From contig JAAYLY010000077.1 of NCBI GenBank assembly GCA_012521625.1, positions 1 to 7,297 of the forward strand: a DNA stretch of 7,297 bases, in the 5' to 3' direction. Positions 1 to 4,414 of the stretch are shown piece by piece. The DNA is from Tissierellia bacterium. GTDB lineage: Bacteria; Bacillota; Clostridia; Tissierellales; Tissierellaceae. Below the pieces are notes generated by a model. That model saw nothing but the letters and a program-made list of their open reading frames with translations, did not search any database and was not told the origin of the DNA. Numbering within the stretch: the first letter of the stretch is position 1; the number at the start of each line of letters is the position of its first letter. A program made the position numbers and the translations under genes.

Positions 1-14
1 ATCTTACTCTACTT

Positions 15-23
15 ATTATAACA
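15..23 (-). promoter_or_regulatory. Extended -10 promoter reading out of the window
   Basis: On the minus strand the sequence TGT-TATAAT matches the extended -10 pattern TGn-TATAAT exactly. No convincing -35 hexamer sits 16-18 nt upstream; the best candidate is a T-rich TTTTTA. It lies about 75 nt beyond the RNase J stop and after the stem-loop at 61-96, so it most likely starts transcription of the next minus-strand gene, whose coding region is outside the window. The predicted transcription start is near position 8. Confidence 0.45.
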
Positions 24-60
24 TGATTGTAAAATAATAAAAAGACAAAGCTCCACATAA

Positions 61-96
61 CTATCCCTGGTATAGTTTATCCTATACCAGGGATAG
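61..96 (-). terminator. Perfect 15-bp stem-loop just after the RNase J stop
   Basis: The arms 61-75 and 82-96 are exact reverse complements (15 of 15 pairs) around a 6-nt loop (76-81). The structure begins one base after the TAA stop of the RNase J gene. On the minus strand it is followed by TTATGTGG rather than a U-run; a T-rich tract appears only about 13 nt further on. It probably marks the 3' end of the rnj message, by weak intrinsic termination or as a stable 3' end after trimming. The missing U-tract keeps the terminator call moderate. The next promoter (15-23) lies beyond it, which fits a transcript end. Confidence 0.55.
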
Positions 97-97
97 A

Positions 98-1813
98 TTA
101 TACTTCCATTATAATCGGAAGGATCATTGGATTCCTCTTTATTTTTTCATAGATATAGGCCCTTAAAGCATCCCTGATGCTAAGTTTTAGGGTAGCCCAA
201 TCTGTAATCCTCTTCCTTAAGCATTCATCTAAGGCCTTCTTAACGATCTCCCTTGATGCCTCCATTAGGTCCTCTGATTCCCTAACGTAAACGAAGCCTC
301 TGGAGATTATATCAGGACCGGCTATGACGGTTCCTTCCTGCTTGCTGATGGTTACAACCACTACTATTAGGCCGTCCTCAGATAGGTGTTTCCTATCCCT
401 TAGGACTATGTTGCCTACGTCACCAACACCAAGGCCGTCTACTAGGATGTTGCCTGAAGTTACTGTTGGACCCCTATAGGCCTTAGTTCTTGTAAATTCC
501 ACACTTTGGCCATTATCTAAGATGAAGATATTTTCCCTGCTCATCCCTAGGGACATGGCAATATCAGCATTGGCCTTTAAATGCCTATATTCACCATGGG
601 CAGGTATGAAGTATTTTGGCTTAACTAGGGTATGGATTAGTTTTAACTCCTCCTGCCTAGCATGGCCTGAAACGTGGACTTCAGCTAAGGCTTCATAGAT
701 AACCTCAGTACCAGATTCGATAAGTTTGTTGATTACCCTAGAAACTGTCTTTTCATTTCCAGGTATAGGGGATGCGGATATTACTACCAAATCGTCAGCT
801 AGTAAGCTGATCTTCCTGTGTTCACCAAAGGCAATCCTAGTCAGTGCTGACATAGGTTCTCCCTGGGAGCCGGTGGTAATAATGACCAGCTCGTCATTTC
901 TATACCTATCCATTTCGTTTATGTCAATTAGGGTACCATCCTGTACTTCCAGGTATCCCAGCTCCATTGCCACAGTAGTATTGTTTATCATGGAACGGCC
1001 TGATAATACTATTTTCCTATTGTTTCTTTCTGCAGCATGGACTATTTGCTGAATCCTGTCTACGTTAGATGCAAAGGTTGCAACTATGATTCTGCCCCTG
1101 GACCTGGCGAAGATGTCCTTAAAGGTTTCTCCAACGGTTCTTTCGCTCATGGTAAAGCCAGGCCTTTCAGCATTGGTACTATCGCTTAATAGGCAAAGGA
1201 CCCCCTCCCTACCCAGTTCCGCAAAGCGGTGTAGGTCTGTCACATCTCCAGATATGGGGGTAAAGTCTATCTTAAAGTCCCCCGTATGGACCACGGTTCC
1301 TATTGGGGTATGGATGGCCAGGGCAGAACTATCTGGTATACTATGACCTGTCCTGATGAACTCAACCCTGAACCTGCCAGCCTTGATGTTATCCCCATGT
1401 TTAACCACATTTAGCCTAACCCTATTCAACCTATGTTCCTTTAATTTGTTTTCCAAGATGCCTAGGGTTAGCTTAGTACCGTAGATAGGCATGTTGATCT
1501 TCTTCAACACATAGGGGATGGCTCCTATGTGATCCTCATGGCCGTGGGTTAAGAAAAGGCCCCTAATCTTATCCTTATTCTTTAAAAGGTAAGTTATATC
1601 GGGGATTACCACGTCTACTCCCAGCATCTCCTCTTCAGGGAAGCTCATACCGCAGTCTACTAGTATAATATCATCTTTATATTCAAAAACAGTTATATTC
1701 TTTCCAACTTCTCCCATTCCTCCTAGAGGAATTATCCTTAATTTATCATCTCTATCTCGATTGTTCATACTTTCTCTATTCATTCCTTCTCTGTTATTTC
1801 CAGCTCGACTCAT
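98..1813 (-). CDS. rnj: Ribonuclease J (beta-CASP metallo-beta-lactamase RNase)
   Basis: RNase J is a cytoplasmic zinc enzyme with 5'-3' exonuclease and endonuclease activity that drives mRNA turnover and rRNA maturation in Firmicutes. Numbered from the ATG at 1813 (571 aa), the beta-lactamase fold opens with IIPLGGMGEVGKN near 27-39. Metal motif HGHEDH is at 90-95, with further ligands H157 (TGHS), D179 (HTGDF) and H384 (HVSGH) to H406 (PAHGEYRH); the beta-CASP domain lies in between. The C-terminal domain is complete, and the length is typical. The frame is open to an ATG at 1828, but AGGAG at 1825-1821 sits 7 nt before the 1813 ATG, while the 1828 ATG has only a weak purine run, so I prefer 1813. 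The first ~23 residues are a low-complexity pentapeptide repeat, variable in this family. The family call is very sure; whether it corresponds to J1 or J2 is not. Confidence 0.96.
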   Translation of the reverse strand: MSRAGNNREGMNRESMNNRDRDDKLRIIPLGGMGEVGKNITVFEYKDDIILVDCGMSFPEEEMLGVDVVIPDITYLLKNKDKIRGLFLTHGHEDHIGAIPYVLKKINMPIYGTKLTLGILENKLKEHRLNRVRLNVVKHGDNIKAGRFRVEFIRTGHSIPDSSALAIHTPIGTVVHTGDFKIDFTPISGDVTDLHRFAELGREGVLCLLSDSTNAERPGFTMSERTVGETFKDIFARSRGRIIVATFASNVDRIQQIVHAAERNNRKIVLSGRSMINNTTVAMELGYLEVQDGTLIDINEMDRYRNDELVIITTGSQGEPMSALTRIAFGEHRKISLLADDLVVISASPIPGNEKTVSRVINKLIESGTEVIYEALAEVHVSGHARQEELKLIHTLVKPKYFIPAHGEYRHLKANADIAMSLGMSRENIFILDNGQSVEFTRTKAYRGPTVTSGNILVDGLGVGDVGNIVLRDRKHLSEDGLIVVVVTISKQEGTVIAGPDIISRGFVYVRESEDLMEASREIVKKALDECLRKRITDWATLKLSIRDALRAYIYEKIKRNPMILPIIMEV

Positions 1814-1820
1814 TCCATCT

Positions 1821-1825
1821 CTCCT
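1821..1825 (-). promoter_or_regulatory. RBS that favours the second ATG of rnj
   Basis: AGGAG lies 7 nt upstream of the ATG at 1813-1811 and inside the frame opened by the ATG at 1828. The upstream ATG has only AAGAGAAGC before it, which pairs poorly with the 16S rRNA tail. The spacing therefore supports initiation at 1813, shortening the protein by five residues. Confidence 0.5.
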
Positions 1826-1852
1826 CATGCTTCTCTTAAATTTAGTATTTTA

Positions 1853-1858
1853 CATTTT
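1853..1858 (-). promoter_or_regulatory. Weak candidate promoter for rnj
   Basis: Because a terminator separates fur from rnj, rnj should have its own start site. In the ~50 nt between them the best -10 is TAAAAT, preceded 17 nt upstream by TTAGGA, which matches only 3 of 6 bases of TTGACA. It would give a leader shorter than 30 nt. This is a weak match in AT-rich DNA; readthrough from fur is the alternative. Confidence 0.25.
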
Positions 1859-1881
1859 TAATATTTGATTCCTAACAATAG

Positions 1882-1902
1882 AAAAAAACCCAGAGGGGTT
1901 TT
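1882..1902 (-). terminator. Intrinsic terminator after fur
   Basis: On the minus strand AAAACCC pairs with GGGTTTT around a 4-nt loop (CTCT), and the transcript runs into seven consecutive T residues (1888-1882). It begins 16 nt after the fur stop codon. The stem is short (7 bp, three of them G-C), so it may be leaky, but its form and position are those of a rho-independent terminator. It separates fur from rnj. Confidence 0.8.
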
Positions 1903-1918
1903 AAAATAGCAACAAGGA

Positions 1919-2365
1919 TTATTCTTTAGCTTCATCACATTCACTGCAATATCCATAAAATTTCACATTATGGTCTACTATTTTAAACATACCATCCTTC
2001 TCGATCTCTTTTTCTAAGGAATCTAAAAGGTCCAACTTTACCTCTATAACTTTTCCGCATCCTAGGCATATTAAATGATGATGATGGTGATCTCCCGTTC
2101 CATGATTTAATTCATACCTGCTATAGCCATCATCAAAGTTTAACTTATATACAATATCTAACTTTTCGAATAGTTGCAATGTTCTGTAAATCGTTGCAAT
2201 ACCTATCTCTGGACAATCCTTAGATACAATATTATATATATCTTCACAGCTTAAATGCTCATCCTTATTCTCCACGATAGCATTAAGAATTGCCTCCCTC
2301 TGATAGGTAAGCTTGTAGCCTTCCCTTTTTAAGCTTTCTTTGTAAGCTTCTAAATCCTTCTTCAC
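1919..2365 (-). CDS. fur: Fur-family metal-dependent transcriptional repressor
   Basis: Fur-family proteins are cytoplasmic dimeric repressors that bind AT-rich operators when loaded with metal (iron for Fur, zinc for Zur, Fe/Mn for the peroxide sensor PerR). The 148-aa protein has a winged helix at about 1-82 with YKLTYQREAIL near 17-27 and the recognition helix GIATIYRTL near 55-63. The dimerisation and metal domain carries a five-histidine run at 93-97, then C100-x2-C103 and C140-x2-C143, the structural zinc site. Phrases such as HLSCEDIY, PEIGIATIYRTL and FKIVDHNVKFYGYC resemble Bacillus Fur more than PerR, as does the genomic position near alaS in clostridia. The start is GTG at 2365, directly preceded by an in-frame TAG, with GGGTGG 5 nt upstream and no alternative start codon nearby. 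It has its own promoter and terminator, so it can be expressed alone. The true metal cannot be read from sequence. Confidence 0.9.
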   Translation of the reverse strand: MKKDLEAYKESLKREGYKLTYQREAILNAIVENKDEHLSCEDIYNIVSKDCPEIGIATIYRTLQLFEKLDIVYKLNFDDGYSRYELNHGTGDHHHHHLICLGCGKVIEVKLDLLDSLEKEIEKDGMFKIVDHNVKFYGYCSECDEAKE

Positions 2366-2393
2366 CTAATCCACCCGTTCATTTCTATTGTTG

Positions 2394-2415
2394 TTATGAC
2401 TATTATATCATAATA
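2394..2415 (-). promoter_or_regulatory. fur promoter with overlapping inverted repeats (candidate operator)
   Basis: On the minus strand TGA-TATAAT (2410-2402) is an exact extended -10 element; no good -35 is seen at 16-18 nt. Two inverted repeats overlap it. TTATGA and TCATAA are perfect 6-bp arms flanking an 8-nt spacer (2394-2413) that holds the -10. TATTAT and ATAATA are perfect arms with a 3-nt centre (2401-2415), a 15-bp layout of the size of Fur/PerR boxes, although the bases do not match the published consensus position by position. Binding here would block polymerase, so autorepression by the Fur-family product is the obvious inference. Confidence 0.5.
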
Positions 2416-2427
2416 TTTACCAATATA

Positions 2428-2676
2428 CTATTGTAAATTTTCCTTCATAAGTTCTTCGTAGGCTTTTTGGGCTTCCCTAAGTTCCTCATCATCTATGCCA
2501 ACTAGGTATTCATCCCCATTTTCATCTATCTCTACCCTTAGGATATAGGTAAAGGATTCTATATCATCCGCTGGTAATAGGGCAACATAGTCCGTATCGT
2601 CTAGGGTGAATTTAGCCTTGACGATAAACTCAATCTCATTGCCTAGTTCATCGTAAAATAAATGCCTTTCAGTCAA
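2428..2676 (-). CDS. yrzB: DUF1292 (YrzB-like, UPF0473) small acidic protein
   Basis: This is an 82-residue acidic cytoplasmic protein of the DUF1292 family, whose biochemical role is not known to me. The family pattern is visible: a beta-rich start (FYDELGNEIEFIVKAKFTLDDTDYVALLPADD), a strand segment YILRVEIDENGDEYLVGI, and a helical acidic tail. There is no signal peptide or membrane segment. The start is TTG at 2676, abutting the TAA stop of ruvX with no gap. GGAGGGAG (2690-2683) lies 6 nt upstream, and no ATG or GTG in this frame offers an alternative near the N-terminus. The direct abutment implies co-transcription and probably translational coupling with ruvX. Members of this family habitually sit beside ireB and ruvX, as here. 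Confidence 0.87.
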   Translation of the reverse strand: MTERHLFYDELGNEIEFIVKAKFTLDDTDYVALLPADDIESFTYILRVEIDENGDEYLVGIDDEELREAQKAYEELMKENLQ

Positions 2677-3099
2677 TTAAAACTCCCTCCCTCTACTATC
2701 TAAATAGGTCTGTAATATATAGGAAGCTGCAATCTTGTCGATATACTTCTTCCTATTTTCACGCCTTACATCCCCCTCTATGAGGATCCGCTCAGCAGAC
2801 ATGCTGGTAAGCCTTTCATCTATATATATAATTTCCACCTTAAATTTATTCTTGATTTTTTCAGCAAATTTTATAACCTTTTCCCCCTGGGGACCTATGG
2901 TGTTGTTCATATTCTTGGGCAGGCCTACTACCACCTTTTTAACACCATATTCCTCAATTAGGGCTTCAATTTTAGCATAATCCTTCTTTTTATTCTCCCT
3001 CTTGATGGTGGTCAGGCCCTGGGCAGTAATCCCTAAGGGATCGCTTACTGCCACCCCAATCCACCTATCACCTATATCTAAACCTAATATCCTCTCCAT
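2677..3099 (-). CDS. ruvX: RuvX/YqgF family RNase H-fold protein (putative Holliday junction resolvase / pre-16S rRNA processing)
   Basis: YqgF/RuvX proteins have an RNase H-like fold and are linked to 16S rRNA 5'-end maturation and, by homology, to Holliday-junction resolution. The 140-aa protein has the usual length and motifs: LGLDIGDRWIGVAVSD with D8 at the N-terminus, VVVGLPKNMNNTIG near 57-69, IDERLTSMSAE at 93-103, and YIDKIAASYILQTYL with D121 near the C-terminus. D8, the acidic pair at 94-95 and D121 are the likely catalytic set. The frame is open to 3171, but that extension lies inside the upstream reductase gene and is unlike the family. The ATG at 3099 has GGAG (3109-3106) 6 nt upstream. 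That SD begins right after the reductase stop, so the two genes are probably translationally coupled. Confidence 0.93.
   Translation of the reverse strand: MERILGLDIGDRWIGVAVSDPLGITAQGLTTIKRENKKKDYAKIEALIEEYGVKKVVVGLPKNMNNTIGPQGEKVIKFAEKIKNKFKVEIIYIDERLTSMSAERILIEGDVRRENRKKYIDKIAASYILQTYLDSRGREF
2683..2690 (-). promoter_or_regulatory. Strong RBS for the TTG-initiated yrzB-like gene
   Basis: GGAGGGAG lies within the last codons of ruvX and ends 6 nt before the TTG start at 2676. It decides the start of the DUF1292 gene, because the frame has no nearby ATG or GTG. A strong SD paired with a weak start codon suggests set-level, coupled translation. Confidence 0.7.
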
Positions 3100-3105
3100 A
3101 AAACA

Positions 3106-3109
3106 CTCC
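3106..3109 (-). promoter_or_regulatory. RBS that sets the ruvX start at 3099
   Basis: GGAG is placed 6 nt before the ATG at 3099-3097 and directly after the reductase TAA stop. An upstream in-frame ATG at 3111 overlaps that stop as TAATG but has no SD of its own, so 3099 is the better start. Confidence 0.65.
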
Positions 3110-3110
3110 A

Positions 3111-4058
3111 TTATATGACTTTTATACAAAATTCTGGGCAGACAGTAGCACAGTAGCCGCAAAGGACGCAATTGCCGTTGGGCACAGCCCTGCCTTCTAT
3201 TACCCTGATTCCACCCTGCCTACACCTTTTTTCACACTTCCCACATCCAATACAGTAGTCTGCTACTATCAACTTCCTGTTTTTCTTATCAATCCTCGCC
3301 TTTAACTCCTGGGGTATGTGACCGTAGTTTAAAAGGTGTAAGTTAGCATCTATCTCATCTATAGACTGCATACCTATGGCTATGGAATCTAGAAAATCTA
3401 AATCCTTTACAAACTTAAAGGCTCCTTCCACATCCCTTATCAAATGGCCTCCAGCTAAGGGTTTCATGGCATAGATGCCCTTGCCCATCTTGTGAACTTC
3501 CTCCACTTCCCTTAACATATCCTGGATGCTACCATCCTGGATCCCTATGCCGGCCTTATTGATGATGGGGTGGAGGACCTCAATCTCCTTATACTCCTTA
3601 GCAGCCTTAGCCCCTGCCACCCGGTGGGTGGATATGCCAAAGGCTCTAATAAGGCCCTTATCCTTAGCCTTTAGAAAATATTCTACAGCCTCATAATGGC
3701 CCTTAACTGTATGTACACTCTCCTGCTCATGGAGCAGGAAGATATCTATGTAATCAGTTCCAATTTCCCCCATTGCCCTCTCTAGGCTTTCCCTAGCCAA
3801 GTCCTTAGTATAGGCATAGGTCTTAGTAGCAATTATGTAATCATCCCTCTTTATGCCCCTTAAGGCCCTTTTAATATAGGCATAATTGTCATAGATTTCT
3901 GCCGTATCCAAAAAATTAATGCCCTTATTATAGGCATATTGGATCAAGTAGGCACCTTCATCTATGGATAAATTGGCTTGAAAAGGGGTCATGGTAAGGG
4001 AACCAAAGCAAAGGTTTGATACAAATATGTCAGTACTTCCTAGTCTTATTCTTTCCAT
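3111..4058 (-). CDS. Aldo/keto reductase with C-terminal 2[4Fe-4S] ferredoxin domain
   Basis: The protein (315 aa) joins a TIM-barrel aldo/keto reductase to a bacterial-type ferredoxin module, the layout of the clostridial oxidoreductases grouped as COG1453. The barrel begins with IRLGSTDIFVSNLCFGS. The AKR tetrad is present: D51 and Y56 (FLDTAEIYDNY), K79 (ATKT) and H110 (LLHEQ). The C-terminal module has C269-x2-C272-x2-C275-x3-C279 and C297-x2-C300-x2-C303-x3-C307. The second motif ends in the usual Cys-Pro, whereas C279 is followed by Arg. It should be a cytoplasmic redox enzyme moving electrons between NAD(P)H or a carbonyl substrate and iron-sulfur clusters; the substrate cannot be told. 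The ATG at 4058 has GAGG about 5 nt upstream. It sits between ireB and ruvX, which are usually adjacent, and is preceded by a hairpin that may set it apart in the message. Confidence 0.9.
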   Translation of the reverse strand: MERIRLGSTDIFVSNLCFGSLTMTPFQANLSIDEGAYLIQYAYNKGINFLDTAEIYDNYAYIKRALRGIKRDDYIIATKTYAYTKDLARESLERAMGEIGTDYIDIFLLHEQESVHTVKGHYEAVEYFLKAKDKGLIRAFGISTHRVAGAKAAKEYKEIEVLHPIINKAGIGIQDGSIQDMLREVEEVHKMGKGIYAMKPLAGGHLIRDVEGAFKFVKDLDFLDSIAIGMQSIDEIDANLHLLNYGHIPQELKARIDKKNRKLIVADYCIGCGKCEKRCRQGGIRVIEGRAVPNGNCVLCGYCATVCPEFCIKVI

Positions 4059-4097
4059 TTTTCCTCTTCCTATGAAAAAATCTATAAATAGGGATGT

Positions 4098-4120
4098 AGG
4101 ATGCGAATAATTCGCATCCT
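4098..4120 (-). repeat. Perfect intercistronic inverted repeat between ireB and the reductase
   Basis: Arms 4098-4107 and 4111-4120 (AGGATGCGAA / TTCGCATCCT) pair at all 10 positions around a 3-nt loop. The structure starts two bases after the ireB stop. Neither strand has a T-run directly after it; on the minus strand ACATCCC follows and a T6 run comes only about 20 nt later. It is therefore not a standard intrinsic terminator. It may stabilise or define the 3' end of the ireB message, act as a leaky attenuator before the reductase, or be a protein-binding site. Which of these applies cannot be told from one copy. Confidence 0.7.
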
Positions 4121-4122
4121 TA

Positions 4123-4377
4123 TTATGAAGATAGGTAATCCTTTAAAATTTCCCCGAGTAATTCGTCCCTTTCCAACTTTCGAATTAGGTTCCTTGCATT
4201 CTTATGGCTAGTAATATAAGTCGGGTCTCCTGATAGGATATAGCCGATAATCTGGTTTATAGGGTCATAGCCCTTTTCCTTTAAAGCCTCATAAACTTCT
4301 ATCAACAATGCCTTAGTATCAAGCTTTTGATCCCTAGCAGGTTGATACATCATAGTTTCATTTAAATCCTTACTCAT
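4123..4377 (-). CDS. ireB: IreB family regulatory phosphoprotein (UPF0297, YrzL-like)
   Basis: IreB in Enterococcus faecalis is a small cytoplasmic dimer phosphorylated on N-terminal threonines by the PASTA kinase IreK, and it restrains cephalosporin tolerance. This 84-aa protein has the family's full length and its highly conserved core: EVYEALKEKGYDPINQIIGYILSGDP near 27-52, then SHKNARNLIRKLERDELL near 57-74. The N-terminus reads MSKDLNETMMY; T8 matches the conserved Thr of the D-x-T segment, whereas an equivalent of the second enterococcal site is not apparent. The ATG at 4377 follows GGGGGTG, a G-U variant of the consensus SD. It lies 37 nt after alaS and has its own extended -10 promoter. 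A kinase partner is not in this window, so the signalling role is inferred from the family. Confidence 0.93.
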   Translation of the reverse strand: MSKDLNETMMYQPARDQKLDTKALLIEVYEALKEKGYDPINQIIGYILSGDPTYITSHKNARNLIRKLERDELLGEILKDYLSS

Positions 4378-4395
4378 TACAACACCCCCATCTTT

Positions 4396-4404
4396 ATTAT
4401 ACCA
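4396..4404 (-). promoter_or_regulatory. Extended -10 promoter for ireB and downstream genes
   Basis: In the 37-nt gap between alaS and ireB the minus strand reads TGG-TATAAT, an exact TGn-TATAAT element. The -35 region (GCTAAA at 17 nt) is poor, as expected for an extended -10 promoter. The start would be near 4389, leaving a leader of only about 12 nt that holds just the SD. It would let ireB, the reductase, ruvX and the DUF1292 gene be transcribed apart from alaS. Confidence 0.55.
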
Positions 4405-4414
4405 TAGGGTAGCC

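Noticed and set aside
726..1346. Plus-strand open frames opposite rnj (726-1052 and 1086-1346)
   Set aside because: They are antisense shadows of a well-conserved gene, with no SD or recognisable domain; their Ser/Leu-rich products reflect the complement of purine-rich codons.
2073..2087. Five-histidine run in the Fur-family protein as an artificial tag or repeat expansion
   Set aside because: A histidine cluster before the first CxxC is normal for Fur proteins (metal ligands), and it lies inside the conserved domain.
3100..3171. N-terminal extension of RuvX by 24 residues to the ATG at 3171
   Set aside because: It overlaps the reductase coding region for the whole of its upstream part, has no family similarity, and the ATG at 3099 has a proper SD and begins with the conserved RuvX N-terminus.
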